A stretch of DNA of 64,000 bases from Icerya purchasi (lineage: Eukaryota > Arthropoda > Insecta > Hemiptera > Monophlebidae), in NCBI GenBank assembly GCA_039619475.1, contig CM077115.1:556286826-556350825 (forward strand). Direction: 5' to 3'. The first letter of the stretch is position 1. The number at the start of each line of letters is the position of its first letter. The notes beneath the pieces were generated by a model. The model saw only the letters and a program-made list of their open reading frames with translations, was not told where the DNA came from and searched no databases. A program made the translations under genes and the position numbers. Positions 55,461 through 64,000 of the stretch are shown here, one piece after another.

Positions 55461-55753
55461 CGGTTAATCCAAAAAAAGTGGGAGGAGAAAAAAAGACATA
55501 AATAAATGATAGTAAAAGAAAGACAAATTAAAAAATAATAAAATAGAATAAAATAAATAAATAAAAATAAATACTGTTCGAAATAACACGAATATTACTC
55601 TTCGAAATGAAATCAAATCTATGTATGAATAGAGAAGGTTTAGCGTATTATAAATAAACAAAAGAAACGATCTCACCGATATGCCGACAACAATGCGAGC
55701 TGATAAGCCGGACAAGAACGCGAGCAAACAAGACATAACGCACGATTGTCGAA
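55461..55753 (-). promoter_or_regulatory. LINE-A 5' UTR (probable internal promoter region)
   Basis: The 293 bp between the 5' end fixed by the target-site duplication and the ORF1 ATG. The first 80 bp on the minus strand are GC-richer (GCTCGCGTTCTTGTCCGGC). LINEs of this type usually carry a TATA-less internal promoter here. The role is inferred from position only. Confidence 0.4.
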
Positions 55754-55766
55754 TGCTAATTAAAGA
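55754..55766. repeat. Target-site duplication, copy 2 (5' side of LINE-A)
   Basis: TGCTAATTAAAGA, identical to 48,938-48,950. Confidence 0.75.
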
Positions 55767-56099
55767 TAAAAATGGGAGACCTCTAAAATCATCGACCTCG
55801 AAAGAATGAATCTGGAGATAATGATGACAGCGGTGTTGATTAGGACAGATGACATTTGAAAATTTTGTGTTCTTATTGTAAAAAATAAAATAGTGTCTGG
55901 ATTACGAAGTTTTATATCTCCGAAACCATAGTCGGCAAAACCGTGATATTTTTACATTTTTCTGATTTGTTTCAATATAGCTCAAAATACAGGAAATTGT
56001 CTGATGGTCAAGTTAATAAAAACACGTACTCTTGCACGAGGTGTTATTAGTTAAATTTTATCTTATTTTCTTTTCAGGATGCATATGTTTGGCATTTTT
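55767..56099. other. Intergenic, no gene seen
   Basis: Flanking sequence of LINE-A. No similarity recognised. Confidence 0.4.
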
Positions 56100-56245
56100 C
56101 GAAGTTGATTGTCATTGTTTCTCCATCCTTGGTATAGCATTCTTTGTCAGATTCCATTCTTTGTTACTCCTAATTGCTGCTATGTACACGTGTTGATGGG
56201 TAATCGTCTATTATTAGCAAGCCGAGGGGAAAACCCAAACAAGAA
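56100..56245 (+). repeat. Unclassified dispersed repeat, copy 2
   Basis: Similar along its length to 24,308-24,452 in the same orientation (GTTGATTGTCATTGT, CATCCTTGGTATAG, ACTCCTAATTGCTG, TAATCGTCTATTATTAGCAA). It ends in GCAAGCCGAGGGGAAAACC and an A-rich tail, suggesting a retroposed short element. Confidence 0.6.
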
Positions 56246-56371
56246 AAAAAATAAAATAAAATAAAATTCGTATTTCCTTCAGTATCATTTTTTTCTCTCC
56301 GTGAAAGAGTACGATGGTAGTTTGTAAGGTGAAAGAGAAAAATTTTACAGCAATGAGACTCATCTGTTTCG

Positions 56372-56940
56372 TTTTTTTTTTTGTTTTTTTTTTGGACTCG
56401 ACTACCGAGGGCGTTGACTCAGTGCCACAGTTTAGGAAATCATCAGTAGGAAAGGAGACTAGAAAGGTGAGAATTGTAAACACTACTAGAAAAAATACAG
56501 GGAGCGAAAGAATGAAGGAGGTGGTTTAAGAGCTGTAAGTAAAAGCACGAGCGCTCAGTGAAAAGAACGGAAAAAATATGATTGGCGTCGCAAATTAAAC
56601 TACAACCATCTCTGACTGGAAAGGACAAAATGGAGGGGAAATAAGAAAAAAACGAAACAGAGTGGAGGAAAGTAAGTTATGATACAAGCGAAGACGACAA
56701 ATGACAGAAGTGAAAGAACGATGGAGATGTGGAAATTCACGGTGGTCAGCGGGCGGGGCTCAATCGACAGATGAAAAGGCTGAGGGATTTGAAAAGAAAA
56801 AAAAGGAAAACCGGTAGATGACCATAGTCTAGAGCGACAGTTTTCGGATAGGAAATTTATGTTAGGAGCAGGGAATTTAGTAAGAAACGACCGTTATGCG
56901 CAGCAGATCGGGCAAACGCGTCAGCCTACTTATTGAATCC
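56372..56940 (-). mobile_element. 5'-truncated LINE-C-type copy, minus strand
   Basis: A T-rich tract (56,372-56,393) followed by GGACTCGACTACCGAGGGCG marks the 3' end. The minus frame 56,628-56,443 contains CSLICDANHIF (knuckle). Further upstream the DNA matches the RNase H end (GGGCAAACGCGTCAGCC against the AADSLAQ-coding region). Strongly decayed. Confidence 0.6.
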
Positions 56941-58555
56941 GTCATCTGTTTAGATATCATCATTTTGGGGCGTTTATTAAATCGGAGCTAGAAATTTCTA
57001 CTTATACGAGGTTTCGTAATCTTTTTTTAAGGTTTCTTTTTTCATAGTTTTTCTCGGAATTTAAATATCAAAAGTATCATTGCCGATCTGGAATTTTCAT
57101 TTAGCAGTAGCGGAATTAAAATACTATATTGTAGATCAATACACTTATACGGAATGTGTTACTTTGTAAACCACTAACGCTCTTATTTCGTTCTTTCAAA
57201 ATATTCCAATTTGGCGGTCATGCAAAAATTGTTTTCCTTATTTCTATTTTGTATTTTAATAAATAAATTCGATTTTATTATATTTATTTTCGAATGAATT
57301 ATTACGATTTTCATATAAATATATGAGACATTACTTTTTTCTTTGATTGCAAACGGCGCTTTCGACTGACAGAGTAAAAGAGACGAAATTTTTCGTATAA
57401 TAATTTTAGTTTCAAATAACGTGATTTTATTTAATAGGCCGAAAATGATGTAGAATTAATTGCATCTTTCTTTTTCTTTTCGGAGCGTGCAGGCATAATT
57501 TGAAACTTTCTTTATACCAGCGGGAAGGGAAAATCAGTAGATGTAAAGAAAAACGAGAGCAGAGAAGAAGCTGCAATCGGATTATCTAGAAGGGAATGAT
57601 AGTTTTGTGAATATTTAATCTATGCCGAAGGAGGGATTATAAAGAGGGCATTGCACTGGAAGATGTTTTACGGTCATGTTAAAGTACACGTACAAGACGA
57701 CATTGCGCACGTGGAAGTTTATTAAGAATGCACCTGTGCGTTACGACTAGTGTGTCCCAACCGCAGGCGGTACAAAACGATCTGCTCTTTATGATCGGCC
57801 GGTTGATAATTATTCCACGCTCTTACGTGGTTTTTGATGGTGTAAAATTTTCACCTTTTTTTTTTCGAGTCTTTTTCAACCTAAAATCCCATCTGATCAG
57901 AAGCGACACATTTTCGTGAATCTCTCTCTAAACCTTTTACAGATGTCCCTCTGTACGAATTCTCATTAAAATTGTTCCTCCGTTTTCAAAATATTAGCGT
58001 TAGAGTTCCGGCACCTTAAATGACGTAGTCATTTTTCTTTTTTCTTTTCCGGTAAACCATCTGCGAGTCAAGAGCTCTATACACGGATGCCGATTTTCAT
58101 AAAAATAGGTTTTGCCGTTTTCGAAATTCTAGCGTTCAAGTTTTTGCAAAAATATAAAAGAATACAAAGGTCAAGCATAAAAGCCTTTAAAAATTTCAAT
58201 AAGATATAACTTTTTCTGTTTGTTTTTTTTTTTTCCTATTTATTTAGGAATTTCAATAAGAACATAACTTTTGAAGTTGCAAGAAAACATTGATCGCAAG
58301 GATAGTTTTTTAAATGTGAAACGGAGACTTATGTAAGCCGAAATAGTTGATAAAGGCGTAAAACGACTACGTTTTACTGCGTTTTTAATAACTTCGATGG
58401 CGCCTTCGTTTAACTGTTGAAATTAAACGACTTCAAAGAAGAGCGAATAATTAATGAGAAATTAGACTTCCTGGTGTTTAAAAACTTACATGAAATTAAA
58501 AAACACCCTTTGCGACAGGAAATTAAGCCTACGGATCAAGAACAAGATATTGCAA
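56941..58555. other. Intergenic, no gene seen
   Basis: AT-rich. Short frames such as 57,728-57,919 are not recognised. Confidence 0.4.
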
Positions 58556-58975
58556 TGTTACGTGTGGTCAGTGCTACTGTATGGAAGCAAATATGAGGAA
58601 GCGTATATCATCATTCGAAATGTGGTGCTACAGGAAGAATGTGGAAAATACCGTAGACGAAAAAGTTAAAAAATGAGAAAGTACTGGAACTAATGGGAAC
58701 TGACCGAGTAAAAAGCAGGAAGATAACATTTTTTGGACACTTCATGAGAGGTGAAAAATACAAATTACTACAGACAATAATAATGGGCATGATGGAAGGA
58801 AGAAGAAAGACCGTTTGGATAGATAATATAAAAAAATGGACCGGAATTAAGAGAACAGAAGATCTAGTCAGAATAGCAAAAGATCGCAATCAATTTCAGC
58901 AGATAATCCAATCCATACATGATGATTAAGCAATACCCGAATCGGGTGGCACGAGAAAAAGAAGAAGAAGGCTAA
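58556..58975 (+). pseudogene. C-terminal part of an RTE-like LINE ORF2 with GAA-rich tail
   Basis: Pieces read LRCYVWSVLLYGSKYE, SFEMWCYRKN and then an open frame (58,693-58,929): MGTDRVKSRKITFFGHFMRG, KYKLLQTIIMGMMEGRRK, WIDNIKKWTGIKRTEDLVRI, ending IIQSIHDD. This order ('LRCYV-S-LLYG-E-W', 'FEMWCYRRML', 'KR-----GH--R', 'GRR--W--NI--WTG') is the C-terminus of the endonuclease-reverse transcriptase family. Behind the stop a GAAGAAGAAG tract may be the 3' microsatellite tail. Related fragments lie at 10.4 and 25.2 kb. Confidence 0.7.
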
Positions 58976-59221
58976 CACCCTCGACCGTAATGTAATGGGA
59001 ATGCTAAAAAATAATTCGATTTAATATGTTTAATATCAACGAGTGATGTCGATACTTTCGATGCAATACCACAGTATCCCTTATTCAACAAATATTCCAT
59101 ACCTGATAAAACGAACGTACAAAACTTCATTACTAAACCAGCGTTGGTTTAAAGAAAAAAATGGTCGGACAACAATTTGTCTGATCAGTAAAGATAATCG
59201 AATGTGATTTAAATACTAAAA
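58976..59221. other. Intergenic, no gene seen
   Basis: No similarity recognised. Confidence 0.4.
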
Positions 59222-59286
59222 TAAACTCCAGAGATAAACTCCATGGATAAATTCCATAGATGAACTCCATAGATGAACTCCGGAGA
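59222..59286. repeat. Tandem repeat, 5 x 13 bp
   Basis: Five consecutive 13-mers: TAAACTCCAGAGA, TAAACTCCATGGA, TAAATTCCATAGA, TGAACTCCATAGA and TGAACTCCGGAGA. The first and last units are the most diverged. Confidence 0.9.
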
Positions 59287-60943
59287 AGTGCATTCAGCGC
59301 GTTATGTTAAAGATAGGCACTGTCGCGCGGCAAATGTTCCGATTAATTTTTTTTTTGGAGAAATTTGAAATAGTTCTATCGGGGTAAAAGGCGATATTTC
59401 TAACACGTGACAAGAAAATATAGGATGAAATTTTAGAAAGGAGCCCTAAATACCTTTTTAGCTTGAAAGCGCACATTAGCCCCTTATCATTGTAATGCAT
59501 AATACAAACACACCGCTAGTTAGTGCATTTTGCTTTATAAATATACTTACGCACACATATACAGATAACTGATATTTATCTAATATACATGACGTACATT
59601 TGTGCTATTTAAACCAGCTGTGACACCATTCTTCGTGCTTGTACATGTGCGTTAATATTGAGCTACGTCTCTAGTGTCGGGCCACCTACACTGTGCCATC
59701 TCATTTTTATGACAACATAATTGTAATAGGATCATTTAGGCGCGTACGTATGGTCTGTACAGCATTTAGTAGCTGTTTTACATATTATCGCATAGCGGCG
59801 AGGCAGGTAGGATAAATATGTAAACAAATGAAACAGAAGAATCGGGAATAAATGCCACGGCTGCAAGCGACGATGATAATGTCAACAGTGTTGACATGCG
59901 TGCGGCCGTTGTAAATCTGGAATGGGGCACAATAATACGCGGCGAGAAGGTGTAAGCGGTACGGAAGCCAGTCTGCGACTGCAGGCTCGTTGACGGTGCT
60001 GGAATTTGAACGAGTTTTTAAGATTTTGTTTTTGTTTCATCGCTTGTTCGAGTGATAGCGTGAAAAGAACGACTGTTTAGAAGCCTATTTAAAAGCAAAT
60101 GCGTTTTTATTTGTTTTCGCCGCCTCCTAGTTCATCTCGTTTTTCAGCTCTAAGAAAGATGTAAATCAATCAGAATGAACTTTAAAAGAGTAAACGAAGA
60201 AATCCCTTCCGTTAAAAATAACTTTCCGAAAAGCTTTAAAGAATACGTGTAATATTTGTGATAAACTATTTTTACCGTTACTCTGTTTTTAATCGATGTA
60301 AAATTGTAAACTTAAAACACTCTTTCGTTTCTTACTAAATAATACAATGATATATATAACTTGCTTAGTTGTAATATGTTCTCACTGAGTTACCTTTTTC
60401 TTTTTATGAATTTTTGTTTAATTATCGTAAGAGGACTAGCAATCAAGTTCCAATTATCGTCCACGATTTCTTTAACCTTTTCCGATAGATTGGATTCATA
60501 AACAGGTACGTATATTAGGCAACGGTCGCCCTGTTCGAATTAAATCAGTGTGACCGATTACAATTCGGAAGATGCTATCACCTACTGCGTTATTATTAGT
60601 ACGTTACTTTTTTTTTTTCATTGGCCTGAAATCTTGCGATCACATAATCCACGCAAACCTAATCAGGTCTTCTTTTACGTTTTAAGAATGAAAATAAATA
60701 CTTCTCACCTGCAGTATTAAATTGTATAGAGAAATCGAATTTTAAAGACTTGTGTTTGGTTCGATATCGCGGCGAGGGGGCTGAAAAATAACGAAAGATG
60801 TTTGTCATCCTCCCTGACGACAAAATGTTCAGTGGGAAGGTATCCTTTCCAAAAAACGCGCCTGAAAAATTTTATTTTTACTCGAGCATATAATAATTAC
60901 CATAGTCACAGATTTCCCTGTTTGTTATGTCGGAATATTATTC
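59287..60943. other. Intergenic, including a GC-richer patch
   Basis: About 59,780-60,000 is visibly richer in G, C and CpG than its surroundings (for example GCGTGCGGCCGTTG near 59,899), with no ORF and no repeat motif. The rest is AT-rich and unassigned. Confidence 0.35.
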
Positions 60944-61790
60944 TTTTTTTTCTAATGGGTTTGTCGACGGAGACATTAGCCACAGGAATGGGAAGAAGGA
61001 GAAAATAAAGTTCTTGTTTTTAAACATTTAAAGATACAGGAAATAAAAATAATTCAAGGGCAGGAATAGCAGAAGCAGAAGGAAATGATAGAATGTAAGA
61101 AGCACTATTAAGGATAGTGAAAGGCCGTACATTCAAATAAAACATAATATCAAGGTCACAAGGAAAGTAATTAGATAAAAAGGACAAAATGGAGTAGAAG
61201 TAGATGAAAACTGTGAAAATGATGCGAGAAGGAGACTGCGGTTAAAGCGAAGGCGACAAATAGCAGATATTGTGTAGAGTGCTTAAGAGAGGGCAAGTAT
61301 CAAGAAAACTATGAATGTAGTTGAAGAAATGGCTCTGAATAGAGAGATAAAAGGAGGTACGATATTAGAAAATGAAGAAGAATACGAGTTGAGCCGTAGT
61401 TTGAAATGTGCGGCTGAGGAAAGAAGAACAATATTACGAGTTAAAAATAGACCCAAAAATCTGCCACCGGAAATGGAAGAACGGGCTAAACCATCTTATT
61501 GTCCGCAATACTGGAATGACCAAAAAATCCACAGAAGATCGATCTCTATCGAGTGCAGGAGGAAAAAATCATGAATGAGGGAGCATGTAGGAAGTAGTAC
61601 ATAATCGGAAGGAGTAGAAGGAAGGGTAGATGTGATAGCCTGTAAAGCATTTTTAGAATCCAAGATTACGAGCATTTTATAAAAAACCAGTGATGATGAA
61701 ACAAAAAGGACAGCTCCGTAGAACAGATTCCGCATAGAAAATTGAGCAAAAAGAAGGAAATTTAAAAGATCTTAGGGATTTTGCAATTCC
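60944..61790 (-). mobile_element. Decayed LINE-C-type copy (RNase H to tail), minus strand
   Basis: A T8 run (60,944-60,951) followed by GGGTTTGTCGACGGAGACAT is the 3' end. The minus frame 61,735-61,496 has KMLVILDSKNALQAITSTLP and SIEIDLLWI, the RNase H Asp and following blocks. The C-terminal knuckle region (about 61,010-61,270) is present but full of stops. The copy ends near 61,790 with the segment that precedes the AE block at 63.8 kb. Confidence 0.65.
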
Positions 61791-62561
61791 GGAAACTCAT
61801 TTAAGTAATAGACGACGTAATTTACTTAATTTTTGTTCTAATAAGATAAATGTTTATTCCACGCTAATCTGTAATCATTTTAGATGTCAGCGCGTTAATT
61901 GTATATAAAACTGACCTCGAAGATGAACCAATTATGCCGATAAGTTTCGAATAATTCTCGTTAAATATTAAGAAACAACGAAAAGTATTTTAAACTTATA
62001 AATATGAAAAAATAAATGACGGTACACCCGTAAAATAAATAAAAAAAGGGGAAATGTTTATTAATGCATATTAATTATTAGATAAATAAAACAATTTAAT
62101 ATACTGATAAAAATTGAAGGTAATAAATTCTATGACTTCCAATTTAAAGAGACAAAATTAGAAAATTTAAGGGCTTCTAAAAGTTTTCAAATAATTTACT
62201 CCGGTAAGAATTCATATAAATTCCTTTTACAAAATGACTTACTAATTTTTATATAGAAGTAAACAGCATTACTGATGTCCGTAAGCCGCAGAGGGTAAGT
62301 GTACATTTTTGTTTAACTACTATTTCCCCAGCAATACTGTTTTTAGTACTAGACGCAATCACTATTTTCAGGTGTTTTATTACGGATGTGTTTACTTGTG
62401 TCAAGTTTTGTTGCAAGTGATAAACTTTTTAAGAAAGTTATCGCTAGTAACGTGTTTTCCACTTTTTTGACATGTTTGACCCCGTTAAATTCGGAACGTC
62501 ATTTTCAAATAAACTCTGATTAACTGGTCCCGTGTTTCACCTAAATAATAAAGCATTTAAC

Positions 62562-62599
<38 letters not shown>

Positions 62600-62938
62600 C
62601 TGCGTCAAGCGAAAATTTAATAAATTCATCAGGCTTATTGTTATTCATGTATTGTTGGCTGAATTTACGTATTTGGTTTTAGTAGTGGAAAAAAGGTTTA
62701 TTATCAGTTGATATAATCCGCAGCGGTGTTTATAAATTTCTACGGTTTCGGTTATCAGAGTGTAACCTTTGTTTTTGCGTCGATTTTGAGAATAAATCTA
62801 AAATATTGTTGTTCTTCTAAATGTTAGACAGAAAAAATGGCGAATATCAGGCTACAAAGATAAAGTAGTAGCAACTTGTTAACAGGATAAACAGTTGAAA
62901 GCTTTTTTAATTCCGGTTCAAAATCATTTTGATTTGAA
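61791..62938. other. Intergenic with (TA)n
   Basis: A (TA)n microsatellite at about 62,567-62,596. No coding similarity. Confidence 0.45.
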
Positions 62939-64000
62939 TTTTTTTTTTTTTTTTGGGCTCGTCAACGAAGGACCTTTACCCAGAAACAAAAGTTAAGGAA
63001 AGAAGTCGGTTATATTTTGATTCGATCAGAAATTTTAACTAAAAAGGAACAAATAGCAGGAATAATTAGTGGGGAAGGAAAGGACAGGATATAGGATCCA
63101 CAATAAGGGGTAGGAAGTCCAAGCTTAAGCAAATAAGAATATAAGGCAGAACGCTCCACGGAGAGGGATGAACATTGGAAGAACACATGATCGGCGTCGC
63201 AAATAATTGCATCATCCGGATGGAGAGGACAGTGTGGAGAAGAAATCAAGGAGAAACGAAATCTGGAGGAAGGCAGCAAAGAATGGCCAAAGCGCATACG
63301 AACAATGGAAACAACATCAGAACGACGAAGAGAGGGATGCAAAAGAAACCATGAATATGAAGGAAGAGTAGGCTGGACTGACAGGTAAAAGGAACAACTG
63401 TTGGAAAAAGAAGAAACATACGTATCCGACCAAAATCGGATATGAAAGCTTTTACAAACTGATAGCAGGTTAACGGATGGATTTTTTTTTAAAAAAAGAC
63501 GAGAGGAAGCAGCAGCAGCCTGAGCCAAGGAATCAGCCGCTTCATTGCCAAATATGCCCGAGTGGCCAGGTACCCACAGCAGATCAATATTGACTGAATG
63601 GAGATAGGAAAGATTGTGAATGAGTGAACGTATACGGAGGATAACAAAGTCACACGAATGATCAGGAAGGGGAGAGGATATGGCCTGAAGGGCGCTCAAA
63701 GAGTCAGAAATAATTAAAAACTTAGAGGAAAATTGATTCGAGGAAATGAAAATAATAGAGCGAAGGATAGCCAACAACTCGGCTGTGAATATGGAACAGA
63801 AATAAGGAAGTCGAAAAGATTCTGAGAGGTTAAAATCAGGAAGGATGAAAGAAGCACCAACACCACCAGGCTCCCTCGAACCATCCGTGTAAATGGTAAC
63901 ATGAGAGGGAAATAGGGAATTGATAGTGCTGTAGAATACCTGTTTAATTACGGCTTGGGGGAGATTTTTCGCAAATGAGGGGAGGATAAATACCTTAGGA
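62939..64000 (-). mobile_element. LINE-C, best preserved copy, cut by the window edge
   Basis: A T16 run (62,939-62,954) and GGGCTCGTCAACGAAGGACC (62,955-62,974) followed by TTTACCCAGAAAC form a clean 3' end. The 3' UTR is only about 55 bp, and ORF2 is open from there to the edge. The remaining RT, EN and ORF1 should lie beyond 64,000. It is the type copy of the C group (23.0, 28.9, 40.9, 56.4 and 60.9 kb). Confidence 0.85.
63010..64000 (-). CDS. LINE-C ORF2, 3' part (RNase H and C-terminal Cys/His), partial
   Basis: One uninterrupted frame of at least 330 codons, running in from beyond the window. RNase H carries the expected acidic blocks: TIYTDGSREPGGVGASF, FTAELLAILRS, FLIISDSLSALQAIS and LLWVPGHSGIFGNEAADSLA. 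RNase H removes RNA from the cDNA hybrid. A linker with WSDTYVSSFSNSCSFYLS is followed by RMRFGHSLLPSSRFRFSL, the Cys/His motif CPLHPDDAIICDADHVFFQC, LGLPTPYCGSYIL, and an end at DRIKI. The upstream frame from the edge (KVFILPSFAKNL) shows no stop. The lack of lesions contrasts with all other copies and suggests recent insertion. Confidence 0.8.
   Translation of the reverse strand, partial: PKVFILPSFAKNLPQAVIKQVFYSTINSLFPSHVTIYTDGSREPGGVGASFILPDFNLSESFRLPYFCSIFTAELLAILRSIIFISSNQFSSKFLIISDSLSALQAISSPLPDHSCDFVILRIRSLIHNLSYLHSVNIDLLWVPGHSGIFGNEAADSLAQAAAASSRLFLKKNPSVNLLSVCKSFHIRFWSDTYVSSFSNSCSFYLSVQPTLPSYSWFLLHPSLRRSDVVSIVRMRFGHSLLPSSRFRFSLISSPHCPLHPDDAIICDADHVFFQCSSLSVERSALYSYLLKLGLPTPYCGSYILSFPSPLIIPAICSFLVKISDRIKI

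Larger units (their letters stand above)
48951..55753 (-). mobile_element. Full-length LINE-A (I-group non-LTR retrotransposon)
   Basis: A 6.8-kb unit on the minus strand, bounded by identical 13-bp flanks (48,938-48,950 and 55,754-55,766), the mark of target-primed reverse transcription. Order from the 5' end: GC-richer 5' UTR (55,753-55,461), ORF1 (55,460-53,899), long spacer (53,898-52,736), ORF2 (52,735-49,042) and a 78-bp 3' UTR with GGTAGCAAACCCAAG, closed by a poly-A of 13. The presence of RNase H in ORF2 and two CCHC knuckles in ORF1 puts it in the I group (I, Nimb, Outcast, Ingi and relatives). I cannot decide the clade by eye. At least seven lesions in the ORFs show that it is inactive. 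Confidence 0.85.

Overview
This window reads as repeat-rich, AT-rich nuclear DNA of an animal, most likely an arthropod and probably an insect. The evidence is the mix of decayed elements: I-type non-LTR retrotransposons (LINEs) with gag, endonuclease (EN), reverse transcriptase (RT) and RNase H domains, Jockey- and RTE-like RT fragments, a Penelope-like GIY-YIG fragment, tRNA-derived SINEs, small TIR elements, and many poly-A/poly-T tails and microsatellites. I recognise no cellular protein gene, no rRNA and no stand-alone tRNA gene. Order and species cannot be assigned by eye.

Layout. 1-5 kb (+): old I-type element (ORF1, RT, C-terminal knuckle, TAA tail) with a younger LINE fragment inside. 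5.9-7.6 kb: SINE-like tail, Penelope-like fragment, LINE 3' end. 9.5-14.1 kb: fold-back element, LINE and RTE fragments, then a decayed (+) element with ORF1 zinc knuckles and an EN domain, ending at an opposite-strand RNase H piece. 14.5-16 kb: two SINE copies in inverted orientation around a hAT-like MITE and a TIR element. 20.6-23.3 kb: an old I-type element (-) interrupted by a LINE RNase H fragment, then Jockey RT. 23.3-43.2 kb: SINEs, unclassified repeats, LINE 3' fragments, a second and longer copy of the 15-kb TIR element, a minisatellite and a MITE.

44.5-55.75 kb is the core. A 5'-truncated LINE (44.5-47.2 kb, -) is followed by a full-length LINE (48,951-55,753, -; about 6.8 kb). The latter is bounded by a 13-bp target-site duplication and carries a CCHC ORF1, a long inter-ORF spacer and an EN-RT-RNase H-knuckle ORF2. 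56-64 kb holds further 3'-truncated-style copies and ends in the best preserved LINE, whose RNase H/knuckle frame is open to the window edge.

The related LINE copies (called A, B and C here) share RNase H and a C-terminal Cys/His motif. Most also share a short 3'-terminal sequence before poly-A, and at least one tRNA-type SINE seems to carry the same 3' end. Nearly all copies contain stops or frameshifts, so the window is mainly a fossil record of target-primed insertion and nesting.
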